Positions 15,961 to 24,078 of a stretch of 36,627 bases of DNA are shown piece by piece. The notes below the pieces were generated by a model. The model did no database searches and had not been told where the DNA came from. It saw nothing but the letters and a program-made list of their open reading frames with translations. Source of the DNA: an uncultured Duncaniella sp. (GTDB lineage Bacteria > Bacteroidota > Bacteroidia > Bacteroidales > Muribaculaceae). The translations under genes were made by a program, and so were the position numbers. Each line of letters opens with the position of its first letter. Position 1 is the stretch's first letter. The stretch covers positions 1-36,627 of the forward strand of contig CAJTJG010000026.1 in the NCBI GenBank assembly GCA_910576785.1, given 5' to 3'.

Positions 15961-18900
15961 ATGAGACACTTCTTACTTACCATATTGCTTATAATGTCAG
16001 GCATGTACGCGCGCGGGCAGAACTACAGGTTCTTCTCCAGCGACCATGACATATCGAGCAGCCTCGTCAACAGTATCTACCAGGACCACTACGGTATGAT
16101 ATGGATATCCACCGAGGATGGCCTCAACAGATATGACGGCACGAAGTTCACCATCTACCGCAATGTGATAGGCGACTCTACCTCGCTGGCCCACAACTTT
16201 GTCAACTCCGTCAGGGAGGACAGCAAGGGCCACATCTACGTGTGCTCGCAGAAGGGCGTGCAGCTCTACAATCCCGACACCGACACATTCACACACACCT
16301 CCAGGCGTGAGGGCAATACGGAGATGAAATATGCTTTCAGCGACATCCTGGAGCTGCGCGACGGACGTGTGTGGGCCATAGGCACATTCCCCACCGAGAT
16401 AACGCGCATAGGGCCCGACGGCATGTGGATGAGACGTCTCTTCTCGGACGATCTGGACATACGTGGCATAGGCGGCTGCATAGAGGACGCCGAGGGCAAC
16501 ATCTGGCTCATGAACGGATGGAACGGCGTCTACCGCATGGACCGCGTGGGCAAGATACACCACTACGACAGCCGCTCGATGGACCTTGATCTCCACAAGA
16601 TAAGCTGCGGTCCTGACGGCACACTCTACGTCTGGGGCAACACGCGCGGCCTGTACCGCTATGACCGCGGGAGCGACAGCTTCGTGCCGGTGGCGCGGCA
16701 GCTCCTCTCGCAGCTGCTCATCAAGGATCTCTACTTCGACAATGACAGGACCATCTACATAGCCACCGACGGACAGGGACTCAAGAAATTCGATCCGGCG
16801 GCCATGACCCTCTCGGACGAACCGATGACAAGCAGCGACCTCTCGCCGGGCTACCGCAAGGTCCACGACGTGATGCGCGACAAGGAGGGCAACCTGTGGT
16901 TCAGCGTCTACCAGAAGGGTGTGGTCATGGTGCCGGGCCATCACAACAACTTCAAATACGTGGGCCACAGATCATCCTCGCGCAACACCATCGGCTCCAA
17001 CTGTGTGACTGGCATATGCCGCGATGAGGATGGCACCGTATGGCTGGCCACCGACAACGACGGCATCTACGGCATCGACCCCCAGGGCAACCGCACGGCC
17101 CACTTCAACGATACCGACACTCCGCTCACGGCGCTCACGCTCTTCGCCGACTCGCAGGGACGCATGTGGGTGGGCACGTTTGTCAACGGCCCCATGCTCA
17201 TGGACCGCGCCTCCGGCCGCTTCTCGGCCGTGAGATTCGCCCCGCTTGGCAAAAGGCGCAAGGTGCAGCACAGCCCCGCATTCGCCGAAGGCCCCGACGG
17301 CGTGGTGTGGATAGGCACCATGGGATCCGGGCTGTTCAAATATGACCCCTCGGCCAACGAGGCCGTGGCATTCGAGAGCGCGATCGGCACCATCGACAAC
17401 TGGATCTGCTCCATGTACTACTCACGCCGCACCAACTCCCTCTATCTGGGCACATACAATGGTGTGGACATCGTGGAGGATCCGCTCGGCACCCCCCGCT
17501 ACACCCACCACAGCCACGGACTGATAGTACACGGCATAGCCGAGAGCGAGTCGGGCCACATATGGTTCGCCACCGCCAACGGGCTCCACCGCCTCACGCC
17601 CGGCACCGACGAGATAAAGGTCTACACCACCCTCGACGGCATGAGCGGCAACACGGTCTATGCCGTCGAGGCCGACGGGGACGCCCTCTGGATAAGCAGC
17701 AACACCGGCATCTCGAAGATGGACATCGGACAGGAGCGCTTCACCAATTTCTATGTGAACGATGGCTTGCAGGGCAACGAGTTCTACAAGAATTCCTCGT
17801 TCCGCGCCAAGGACGGGACGATGTACTTCGGCGGCATAAACGGCCTGACCTACTTCACCCCCTCCGATATCATCACCTCCGGACGCAAGCTCAACGTCAG
17901 GGTCACGGACTTCATACTCAACGGCACCCCCGTCAGGGCAGGCATGAAGTCGGGCGGACGCGACATCATAGACTCGCCTGTGTTCGAGGCCAGAGAGTTC
18001 AGGCTGGCACATTCCGACAATTCGTTCCAGATCGAGTTCGGCACACGCGAGCTCGACCGTCCGGAAGCGGCCAGATACCGCTACTCGCTCGACGACGAAC
18101 CATGGACCGAACTCCCCTACGGCACCGACATGGTGGCATTCAGCGAGCTCAACTCCGGGCGCCACACCCTGCGCGTGGTGGCCGTGGACAATGGCATAGA
18201 GTCCGACCCAACCGAGATACACATCGACATCGCCCCGCCATGGTATGCCACATGGTGGGCCATACTGCTGTGGACAGGGCTGCTGCTGCTGGTGTGCCAT
18301 ACTGCTGTGGACAGGGCTGCTGCTGCTGGTGTGCCTCTAGTGCTCCTGCGCATACGCCGCCGCAAGGAGCTCGAGGAGCGCCGCCACGAGGAGGAGATGA
18401 ACGAGACGCGACTGCAGTTCTACATCAACATGTCGCACGAGATACGCACCCCCATGTCGCTCGTGCTCAGCCCACTGCAGAAGCTCATGGTGTCCGACTC
18501 CGATCCGGCACGTCTGCGCGAGTACCGTCTGATAACGCGCAACGCCAAGCGAGTGCTCCGTCTGGTCAACGAGATGATGGACATCAGCAAGATCGACAAG
18601 AACCTCATGCGCATATCCTTCAGGGAGATCGAGATCGTGCCATTCATCAAGGACTTGCGCGACACCTTCCATCAGGCCACCTCCTCGCGCGATATAGCCG
18701 TGGATCTGCTCCACGAGGGGTGTGACGGCCTCAAACTGTGGATAGACCGCAGCAACTTCGACAAGGTGCTCATGAACCTCCTGTCCAACGCCGTGAAGCA
18801 CACCCCGGACGGAGGCAGGATCACCATACAGGTGACCACCGGCCACGACCCTGCAGCCCGGGCCCCGCTGACGGACTATGCGGAGATATCCGTGAGCGAC

Positions 18901-20031
18901 ACCGGCGCAGGCATTCCCCCGGAGGCGCGCGAGAAGATATTCGAGAGATTCTTCTCGGGCAATGACGCCGTAGATGGCAGCAAGGGCACCGGCGTGGGTC
19001 TGCATCTGACGCGCTCGCTGGTAAAGCTCCATCACGGCACCATAACCGTCGACGGCAACCCCGACGGACAGGGCTCGCGCTTCACCGTGCGCCTGCCCCT
19101 GGGATGCGCCCACCTCAACGACTCCGACAAGGCCAACGATGAGACTCCGGCTACCGACTCCGCACCCCTCGAGCTTCCCCACGCCGATACTGCCCCGGCA
19201 GCCGCACCCGACATGGCCGAGAGCAAGCACACGCGCTCAGCCCGGGTGCTCATAGCCGAGGACGACGAGGAGATACGCCACTACATAGCATCCGAGCTGT
19301 CGCCCTACTTCCACGTGACTGCATGCAGGGATGGCAGCAAGGCCATCGACGAGATATTCCGCAACGCACCCGACATAGTGATAAGCGATGTGATGATGCC
19401 GCAGGTGGATGGACTCACCCTCACCTCGCGCATCAAGCGCAACATCAATCTCAACCATATCCCCGTGATCCTGCTCACGGCCAAGACCCGCGACGAGGAC
19501 ACCATGCAGGGCCTCGAGATCGGGGCCGACGCCTACATGACCAAGCCTTTCAACATCATGCTGCTGCGCAAGACGGTGGAGAACCTGCTGCGGAGCCACC
19601 GCAGGCTGCGCAACTCCTTCAGCGGCAATCAGACCCACGATGACAAGGTGGAGCACGTGGAGGCCGACTCGAGCGACGACAAACTCATGAAGCGCGTCAT
19701 GAAGGTGATCAACAGAAACCTCGACAACCCCGACATCACCATCGAGTCGGTGGCCTCAGAGGTGGGCCTGAGCCGTGTGCATCTCCACCGCAAGCTCAAG
19801 GAACTGACCAACCAGTCGCCGCGCGATTTCATACGCAACGTGCGCCTGCGCGAGGCCGCCAAGCTGCTGACGGAGCGCGGACTGTCGGTGCAGGAGGTTG
19901 CCGACCTGACAGGATTCCGCAGTCCCAACCATTTCGCCACACGCTTCAAGGAGCTATTCGGCATGGCGCCCACAGCCTATGCCGAGGCCAACAGGACGCC
20001 CAGACCGAAGCCGGAAGACAATATGTCATAA
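15961..20031 (+). CDS. Hybrid two-component system regulator (sensor, kinase, receiver and AraC-type DNA-binding in one chain)
   Basis: A 1356-residue protein of the Bacteroidetes HTCS class. Order: signal peptide (1-19); two-component regulator propeller repeats (about 20-640, many DxxGxxWxxT-type blades); Y_Y_Y domain (about 680-757); membrane segment (about 762-779); histidine kinase with phospho-accepting His826 (NMSHEIRTPMS) and ATP-binding motifs NLLSNAVKHT, DTGAGIP and GTGVGLHL; receiver domain with Asp1143 (ISDVMMP); AraC-type helix-turn-helix (about 1255-1345). Such proteins usually control adjacent polysaccharide genes, but no susC/susD or glycoside hydrolase lies nearby. A 37-base tandem duplication at 18259-18332 plus two further bases adds 13 residues (780-792) right after the membrane segment. 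Confidence 0.95.
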   Translation: MRHFLLTILLIMSGMYARGQNYRFFSSDHDISSSLVNSIYQDHYGMIWISTEDGLNRYDGTKFTIYRNVIGDSTSLAHNFVNSVREDSKGHIYVCSQKGVQLYNPDTDTFTHTSRREGNTEMKYAFSDILELRDGRVWAIGTFPTEITRIGPDGMWMRRLFSDDLDIRGIGGCIEDAEGNIWLMNGWNGVYRMDRVGKIHHYDSRSMDLDLHKISCGPDGTLYVWGNTRGLYRYDRGSDSFVPVARQLLSQLLIKDLYFDNDRTIYIATDGQGLKKFDPAAMTLSDEPMTSSDLSPGYRKVHDVMRDKEGNLWFSVYQKGVVMVPGHHNNFKYVGHRSSSRNTIGSNCVTGICRDEDGTVWLATDNDGIYGIDPQGNRTAHFNDTDTPLTALTLFADSQGRMWVGTFVNGPMLMDRASGRFSAVRFAPLGKRRKVQHSPAFAEGPDGVVWIGTMGSGLFKYDPSANEAVAFESAIGTIDNWICSMYYSRRTNSLYLGTYNGVDIVEDPLGTPRYTHHSHGLIVHGIAESESGHIWFATANGLHRLTPGTDEIKVYTTLDGMSGNTVYAVEADGDALWISSNTGISKMDIGQERFTNFYVNDGLQGNEFYKNSSFRAKDGTMYFGGINGLTYFTPSDIITSGRKLNVRVTDFILNGTPVRAGMKSGGRDIIDSPVFEAREFRLAHSDNSFQIEFGTRELDRPEAARYRYSLDDEPWTELPYGTDMVAFSELNSGRHTLRVVAVDNGIESDPTEIHIDIAPPWYATWWAILLWTGLLLLVCHTAVDRAAAAGVPLVLLRIRRRKELEERRHEEEMNETRLQFYINMSHEIRTPMSLVLSPLQKLMVSDSDPARLREYRLITRNAKRVLRLVNEMMDISKIDKNLMRISFREIEIVPFIKDLRDTFHQATSSRDIAVDLLHEGCDGLKLWIDRSNFDKVLMNLLSNAVKHTPDGGRITIQVTTGHDPAARAPLTDYAEISVSDTGAGIPPEAREKIFERFFSGNDAVDGSKGTGVGLHLTRSLVKLHHGTITVDGNPDGQGSRFTVRLPLGCAHLNDSDKANDETPATDSAPLELPHADTAPAAAPDMAESKHTRSARVLIAEDDEEIRHYIASELSPYFHVTACRDGSKAIDEIFRNAPDIVISDVMMPQVDGLTLTSRIKRNINLNHIPVILLTAKTRDEDTMQGLEIGADAYMTKPFNIMLLRKTVENLLRSHRRLRNSFSGNQTHDDKVEHVEADSSDDKLMKRVMKVINRNLDNPDITIESVASEVGLSRVHLHRKLKELTNQSPRDFIRNVRLREAAKLLTERGLSVQEVADLTGFRSPNHFATRFKELFGMAPTAYAEANRTPRPKPEDNMS
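18259..18332 (+). repeat. Perfect 37-base tandem duplication inside the hybrid regulator gene
   Basis: Bases 18259-18295 are repeated exactly at 18296-18332; each copy begins GCCATACTGCTGTGGACAGG. Because 37 is not a multiple of three, the second copy is read in another frame and gives HTAVDRAAAAGVP (residues 780-792). Reading frame is regained only thanks to an apparent two-base insertion in the CCTCTAG just after the repeat. With one copy, translation would hit TAG at 18334-18339 region, before the kinase. Confidence 0.95.
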
Positions 20032-20052
20032 TTGATGGCGGTGTGTCAAAAT

Positions 20053-20167
20053 ATAGAAAGATACAGAAGGACAAAAAGGACAAAAGTAACAGAAAGTAAT
20101 TATTTATCACACAGATAATTAATATTTCTGTTACTTTTGTCCTTTTTGTCCTTCTGTATCCTTCTAT
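20053..20167. terminator. Very long inverted repeat between convergent genes, likely two-way terminator
   Basis: The left arm 20053-20095 and right arm 20125-20167 are 43 bases each and complementary with a single mismatch. The 29-base spacer contains a further 7-base stem (TAATTAT at 20097-20103 with ATAATTA at 20115-20121). It separates the 3' ends of the plus-strand regulator and the minus-strand PepSY gene, so it can end both transcripts. The arm sequence also occurs once at 161-205. Confidence 0.7.
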
Positions 20168-20192
20168 CCAGAGAGGTGTCTTTATCGGTAAA

Positions 20193-20645
20193 CTAAAGGA
20201 GATGCCCCACGAAGTTGCCGTCCTTGTCAAACGGGAGTTCGAGACCATTGGTCAGCTCCACGTCATAGCCGCGTGCCGTGCGGGTAAGCTCGTTGACGAG
20301 GTATGCAGGGAAATTGTCCGTGACGTAGCGCGCTATAGCCTCGGGGATGAGAGCCTCGGGGACGCTTGCCCCGGCTGGAGCGTCGAGGTCTATCCACTGG
20401 CCGGCAGAGTCAAACTCCACCTCATGGCCGCTGGCGAGCTTCACATCGTAGGTCACCGTGGAGTGATCCTTGTCAAGCTCCACGCTGAGCACCTTGTCGG
20501 CGGGATAATATTGCGATATGAACTCCTGGGCCACCTTGGGCAGCTCGGTAGCGGAGATGTACTTGTCGTCATCATCATCGTCAGAACAGCTCCACATGGC
20601 CACACTCACGAGGCCGAGCATAAGCAGTAGAAAAAATTTCTTCAT
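20193..20645 (-). CDS. PepSY-like domain lipoprotein
   Basis: A 150-residue lipoprotein. The signal ends at MWSC (Cys about 20) and is followed by six to seven acidic residues (SDDDDDDKY), a strong surface-export type signature in Bacteroidetes. Two PepSY-like (DUF2874) repeats follow: LPKVAQEFISQYYPADKVLSVELDKD with VTYDVKLASGHEVEFDSAGQW, then IPEAIARYVTDNFPAYLVNELTR with YDVELTNGLELPFDKDGNF. Family members are small periplasmic or surface proteins of unknown role, sometimes proposed as protease inhibitors. No clear promoter is seen upstream; an inverted repeat GTGAA-TTTG-TTCAC lies at 20700-20713. Confidence 0.85.
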   Translation of the reverse strand: MKKFFLLLMLGLVSVAMWSCSDDDDDDKYISATELPKVAQEFISQYYPADKVLSVELDKDHSTVTYDVKLASGHEVEFDSAGQWIDLDAPAGASVPEALIPEAIARYVTDNFPAYLVNELTRTARGYDVELTNGLELPFDKDGNFVGHLL

Positions 20646-20734
20646 GACTTCTCTATGTTAAATTTCATTGAATGATATAGAACTAATACATCCCCCGAGG
20701 TGAATTTGTTCACAGCCATCACTATATAAATCGT

Positions 20735-20777
20735 GTACTCCCCGGTTTCCGCGCTTGGCGGAACACCCGGGGAGTAC
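20735..20777 (-). terminator. Rho-independent-type hairpin after fabI
   Basis: GTACTCCCCGG (20735-20745) pairs with CCGGGGAGTAC (20767-20777), and an inner stem TTCCGC/GCGGAA extends it. It starts 27 bases past the fabI stop codon. The following T-rich stretch is weak, so termination strength is uncertain. Confidence 0.65.
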
Positions 20778-20803
20778 AACTTTCCATCTGCATCGAGACA
20801 GCA

Positions 20804-21661
20804 TCATCCGTACTGGATCGTGCCGTCAGGGTTTCTGTAAAGGTCGAAGCTTTTCTCGTACTGGTCCATGGCGCGCAGGCTCATGCCCATGCTCGAGAAG
20901 CCGCCGTCGTGGAATAGATTCTGCATCGTCACCTTGCGGGTGAGGTCGCTGAAGAGAGCTATGCAGTAGTCGGCACATTCGTCGGCCGTGGCGTTGCCCA
21001 GAGGCGACATGCGGTTGGCGAAGTCCATCAGCGAGTCCATACCCTTCACGCCGCTTCCGGCGGTGGTGGGAGTGGGCGACTGCGATATGGTGTTGATGCG
21101 CACGTGCTTCTCGCGGCCGTAGATATAGCCGAAACTGCGTGCTATCGACTCCAGGAGAGCCTTGGCATCGGCCATGTCGTTGTAGCCGAACATGGTGCGC
21201 TGTGCTGCTATGTAGCTCAGAGCCACGATACTGCCGTATTCGGCTATGGCGTCAAGCTTCTTGGCGGCCTGGATCATCTTGTGGAACGATACGGCCGATA
21301 TGTCAAGTGTCTTGTTGAGAAGATCGTAGTCGATATCGTCATAGAGACGTTTCTTGCGCACGTTTGGCGACATGCCTATGGAGTGGAGCACAAAGTCAAT
21401 CTTGCCTCCGAGCACCTCTGTAGAACGCTGGAACACCATCTCGAGATCCTCGACATTGGTGGCGTCGGCGGGTATCACCTCCGCACCCAACTTCTCGCCG
21501 AGCTTGCTCACATCGCCCATACGGACAGCCACCGGAGTGTTGCTCAGGGTGATGGTAGCGCCCTCCTCGACAGCCTTCTCGGCCACCTTCCAGGCTATGC
21601 TCTTGTCGTTGAGCGCGCCGAAGATCACGCCGCGCTTTCCTTTCAAAAGGTTATAACTCAT
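20804..21661 (-). CDS. fabI: Enoyl-[acyl-carrier-protein] reductase (NADH), FabI
   Basis: A 285-residue short-chain reductase-type enzyme that performs the last reduction in each fatty acid elongation cycle, in the cytoplasm. Visible are the nucleotide-binding start GVIFGALNDKSIAWKVAE, the VLHSIGMSPN segment, and the active-site residues Tyr150, Tyr160 and Lys167, with spacing (10 and 7) equal to Tyr146, Tyr156 and Lys163 of E. coli FabI. The C-terminal QNLFHDGGFSSMGM block is intact. It has its own well-formed promoter inside the end of the upstream gene and a strong hairpin after its stop. Confidence 0.97.
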   Translation of the reverse strand: MSYNLLKGKRGVIFGALNDKSIAWKVAEKAVEEGATITLSNTPVAVRMGDVSKLGEKLGAEVIPADATNVEDLEMVFQRSTEVLGGKIDFVLHSIGMSPNVRKKRLYDDIDYDLLNKTLDISAVSFHKMIQAAKKLDAIAEYGSIVALSYIAAQRTMFGYNDMADAKALLESIARSFGYIYGREKHVRINTISQSPTPTTAGSGVKGMDSLMDFANRMSPLGNATADECADYCIALFSDLTRKVTMQNLFHDGGFSSMGMSLRAMDQYEKSFDLYRNPDGTIQYG

Positions 21662-21692
21662 ATGAATGATCGTTTTCTTTGTAAAACGTGGA

Positions 21693-21723
21693 CAAAGTTA
21701 GCAATAATTTTTCAATCGGCCAA
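21693..21723 (-). promoter_or_regulatory. fabI promoter
   Basis: TTG (21721-21723), a 20-base gap, and TAACTTTG (21693-21700) on the minus strand match the Bacteroidetes consensus. The predicted leader is about 28 bases. The promoter overlaps the last codons and stop of the upstream TIGR04076 gene. Confidence 0.8.
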
Positions 21724-22122
21724 CTCGCCAAGCTCAATCTTGAAGATGACGGGGCGGAATCCGTCGGGACACGACACCATCATGACCCCCTGGCGCACCG
21801 CCGAGGCCGGACACTGCGAGACATCCCCCACTGCCGACACCACAGCCTCCCAGGCCTTGGGGCAGAACCCCTCGGGCCTTCCGTCACCCGCAGCGAGAGT
21901 CCACTCCATGCCGCACTCTAACGCCCCGCACGGCCCCGCCTCGGGATCGTCGGCATAGAGGCTTTGCAGATCATCGTAGCACTCCCTCCTCACCACACGC
22001 ACGCGACACCTCCGTCCCACCACCGACCCAACGTGACCGGAACCGATGGTGGAAGCCTCAGCCCCGAGCCCGATGGCCCCGACGGCAAGAGCAGCGATCC
22101 TGCAAAACTTTCTTCTGTCCAT
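21712..22122 (-). CDS. TIGR04076 family protein with twin-arginine-like leader
   Basis: A 136-residue protein. The N-terminus MDRRKFCRIAALAVGAIGLG has the twin-arginine pattern RRKF followed by a hydrophobic stretch, suggesting export in folded form. The rest matches the TIGR04076 layout: CRVRVV near the start, cysteines around PCGALECGMEW, PEGFCPKAWE, and the C-terminal MMVSCPDGFRPVIFKIE. The conserved cysteines suggest metal or cofactor binding, which would fit Tat export, but the family has no known function. Most members I know of are shorter and lack a leader. Confidence 0.75.
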   Translation of the reverse strand: MDRRKFCRIAALAVGAIGLGAEASTIGSGHVGSVVGRRCRVRVVRRECYDDLQSLYADDPEAGPCGALECGMEWTLAAGDGRPEGFCPKAWEAVVSAVGDVSQCPASAVRQGVMMVSCPDGFRPVIFKIELGELAD

Positions 22123-22138
22123 ACATTATATATATGTG

Positions 22139-22146
22139 CAAAGTTA
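22139..22146 (-). promoter_or_regulatory. Promoter -7 element of the TIGR04076 gene
   Basis: TAACTTTG on the minus strand, 16 bases before the ATG at 22122, giving a leader of about 12 bases. No clear -33 element. Confidence 0.55.
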
Positions 22147-22221
22147 CGCTTTTCCGCACGCTTTTTGCACACCTCCCGTCACATTTCCGTCACATTTACG
22201 CCTTTTTTAACACCCGAACCC

Positions 22222-22252
22222 TTTGCCGGAAACAAAAAATAACTTACCTTTG
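22222..22252 (+). promoter_or_regulatory. tRNA-Gly promoter
   Basis: TTTG (22222-22225), a 19-base gap, and TACCTTTG (22245-22252) match the Bacteroidetes consensus closely. The tRNA starts 32 bases after the -7 element. Confidence 0.8.
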
Positions 22253-22284
22253 CACCCGTAAAGATCCAACACTCACATATATAT

Positions 22285-22357
22285 GCGGTAATAGCTCAGT
22301 TGGTAGAGCATCAGCTTCCCAAGCTGAGGGTCGCGAGTTCGAGCCTCGTTTACCGCT
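22285..22357 (+). tRNA. tRNA-Gly (anticodon CCC)
   Basis: A 73-base cloverleaf: acceptor GCGGTAA pairs with TTACCGC, discriminator T, D-arm AGCTCAGTTGGTAGAGC, anticodon stem TCAGC/GCTGA with loop TTCCCAA (anticodon CCC), and T-arm with GTTCGAG. The 3' CCA is not encoded. Confidence 0.95.
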
Positions 22358-22440
22358 CAAAGCATAAATCACCGATGATCAGCGAGAAACAAATCTGATT
22401 GTCGGTGTTTTTGTTGTAACAATCATTGAATTCCAACGTC

Positions 22441-22503
22441 GGGAATTTGTCTCATTTATCCCATCTGTCCCCCTTCTTCACTATGGGACGGGACAGGCAG
22501 GGA
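22441..22503 (+). repeat. Dispersed ~63-base palindromic repeat, copy B
   Basis: Matches the reverse complement of 80-143 over its length. It starts GGGAATTTGTCTCATTT and ends GGGACGGGACAGGCAGGG. TCCCAT (22459-22464) can pair with ATGGGA (22483-22488). It directly follows the candidate small RNA terminator on the minus strand. Confidence 0.6.
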
Positions 22504-22504
22504 T

Positions 22505-22582
22505 ACATAAAAAGGAGTTGTCTCACGACAGCTCCTTTTCCTTTTAAACCTTTATCTTAATCTAATACTATGAAAAACACAC
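22505..22582 (-). ncRNA. Candidate small RNA with 3' terminator hairpin
   Basis: On the minus strand a -7 element TACCTTTG (22586-22593) would start a transcript near 22582. It runs about 45 bases and ends in a hairpin AAAAGGAG(C)TGTC ... GACA(A)CTCCTTTTT with a T-run (22509-22538). There is no reading frame of note within it. The layout is that of a short independent RNA of about 75 bases. I believe similar stretches occur in other Bacteroidales but cannot verify that here. Confidence 0.5.
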
Positions 22583-22585
22583 GTG

Positions 22586-22593
22586 CAAAGGTA
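22586..22593 (-). promoter_or_regulatory. Promoter -7 element of the candidate small RNA
   Basis: TACCTTTG followed by C on the minus strand, identical to the -7 element of both tRNA promoters in this window. A TGTG lies 20 bases upstream instead of TTG. Confidence 0.55.
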
Positions 22594-22672
22594 ATGATTT
22601 TTGCTGTATTTTTCACAGTAATACGGCATATTTAACAATCTTTTTCCGCAAAAAATCGCTTTTTGGCTTCTA

Positions 22673-24046
22673 TCAGAGGGTCTCGCGGACGTAGATCTGG
22701 GCGTTTTCATACTTTGTGACCCTCACACGTGTGCCGGCGTGGATGAATCCGGTGGTCGAGACGGCGTCGTAGCTCTCCTGCCCTATGGCCACCTTGCCGG
22801 CAGGACGCATGTCGGTGACGGCTGTACCCTCGGCGCCCACGAGTCTGGCCGGCGACATGTCCACGCCTATGAAGCCGTCGGCACTGCGCAGTTCGGTGGT
22901 GAGGTCGGTGTGACGGCGCATCCATGCGGGGGCGTAGGAGGAGGTCATATACCACACGGCACCGATGGCGAGAGCCACTCCGGCGGCGAAGATGCCGAGC
23001 GAGGTCCACACTGATGCGCTGTCGGCCCGTGTGATGGAGAACGTGTAGTTCTCTATCAGTCCCAGCAGCACAGCGGCGCATATGCACACTATACCCGAGA
23101 TGCCCGTCACGCCGAATCCGGGCACCACGAAGATCTCGAGCAACACCAGTATGAGGCCCCCCACGAAGAGCAGAATGATCCAGCTGCTGGCTATCCCCGT
23201 GAGGTAGAGCGGCAGGAAGTAGAGCATGGCGGCCACGATGGCGGCCACCGAGGGGAAGCCCATGCCGGGGGTGTGGAGCTCCATGTAGATGCCGCCCACT
23301 ATCACCATGATGAGTATGGCCTGCACGGCGGGGTTGGTGAGGAAACCTATCAGATGGTCCACCCACGTGGGGGCGTATTCGGCCAGTGTGTAGTCCTTGA
23401 GTCCAAGGGAGGTGAGCACTTCATGGGCCGACTCGGCCTTGCCGTCGGCATACCCCCACCTGATGGCCTCGTCGGGGGTGAGGGTGAGCACGCGTGTGGA
23501 GTCGATGAGTCCCTCCACGGCCACCCTCGCATCCACCATGGCCTCGGCTATGAGCGGATCGCGGCGCCACTGCGGCGCGGCGCCCTGAGCGGCGGGACGA
23601 CGGCCGTGGTGTTCGGCAGTGGCCCGCATCATGGCCCGCATGTAACTCTGATACTTGTCGGGCATGGCCGCACCGTCGGCGCCGTTGACCACCGTGGCAG
23701 CACCCATCGAGGAGCCGGGACGCATGTAGACCGTATCGCACGCCAGAGCGATGAGCGCTCCGGCCGAGGCGGCGTTGTTGTCCACCCATCCCACCACAGG
23801 CAGGGGCGAATTGAGCAGCGCCGTACGTATGGAGTCGGCGTGCACAACGGAGCCGCCGTAGGTGTTGAGATGCACCAGTATCATGTCGGCCTGCTCGGCC
23901 GAAGCCTCGCGCAGAGCCTCACGGGTATAGCGCCATGTGGACGAGCCTATCTCGTCGTCAAGACGCAGCATATACACATGTGTTCCGGCCACAGCGGCCA
24001 CCACTGCCACGGCAGCGGCAAAGAGCGTAAGGAAAAATCGTTTCAT
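22673..24046 (-). CDS. NfeD-family membrane-bound serine protease
   Basis: A 457-residue long-form NfeD protein. A signal or anchor helix (about 5-20) precedes a ClpP-class protease domain (about 25-215), with the likely nucleophile Ser94 in NNAASAGALIA and a candidate Lys131 in MPDKYQSYMR. A block of membrane helices (about 240-370) and an NfeD OB-fold domain (about 395-455, ending VRVTKYENAQIYVRE) follow. Family members cleave stomatin-like partners or act in membrane quality control; no stomatin gene is adjacent. The start is set at the ATG at 24046, directly before the signal helix; the open frame extends 21 codons further upstream through the promoter, so that part is not coding. Confidence 0.9.
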   Translation of the reverse strand: MKRFFLTLFAAAVAVVAAVAGTHVYMLRLDDEIGSSTWRYTREALREASAEQADMILVHLNTYGGSVVHADSIRTALLNSPLPVVGWVDNNAASAGALIALACDTVYMRPGSSMGAATVVNGADGAAMPDKYQSYMRAMMRATAEHHGRRPAAQGAAPQWRRDPLIAEAMVDARVAVEGLIDSTRVLTLTPDEAIRWGYADGKAESAHEVLTSLGLKDYTLAEYAPTWVDHLIGFLTNPAVQAILIMVIVGGIYMELHTPGMGFPSVAAIVAAMLYFLPLYLTGIASSWIILLFVGGLILVLLEIFVVPGFGVTGISGIVCICAAVLLGLIENYTFSITRADSASVWTSLGIFAAGVALAIGAVWYMTSSYAPAWMRRHTDLTTELRSADGFIGVDMSPARLVGAEGTAVTDMRPAGKVAIGQESYDAVSTTGFIHAGTRVRVTKYENAQIYVRETL

Positions 24047-24078
24047 AATCGTCAGATCCAAAGTGGAGGGATCAACCC

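Larger units (their letters stand above)
22358..22672. other. Intergenic stretch between tRNA-Gly and nfeD
   Basis: 315 bases with no conventional gene. It holds repeat copy B (22441-22503), a hairpin (22509-22538), a minus-strand -7 element (22586-22593) that together suggest a small RNA, and a 21-codon plus-strand reading frame at 22570-22635 that is more likely chance. Confidence 0.7.

Noticed and set aside
22570..22635. 21-codon plus-strand frame MKNTRAKVMIFAVFFTVIRHI
   Set aside because: It lies across the minus-strand -7 element of the candidate small RNA, has no promoter of its own and is short; coding cannot be supported.
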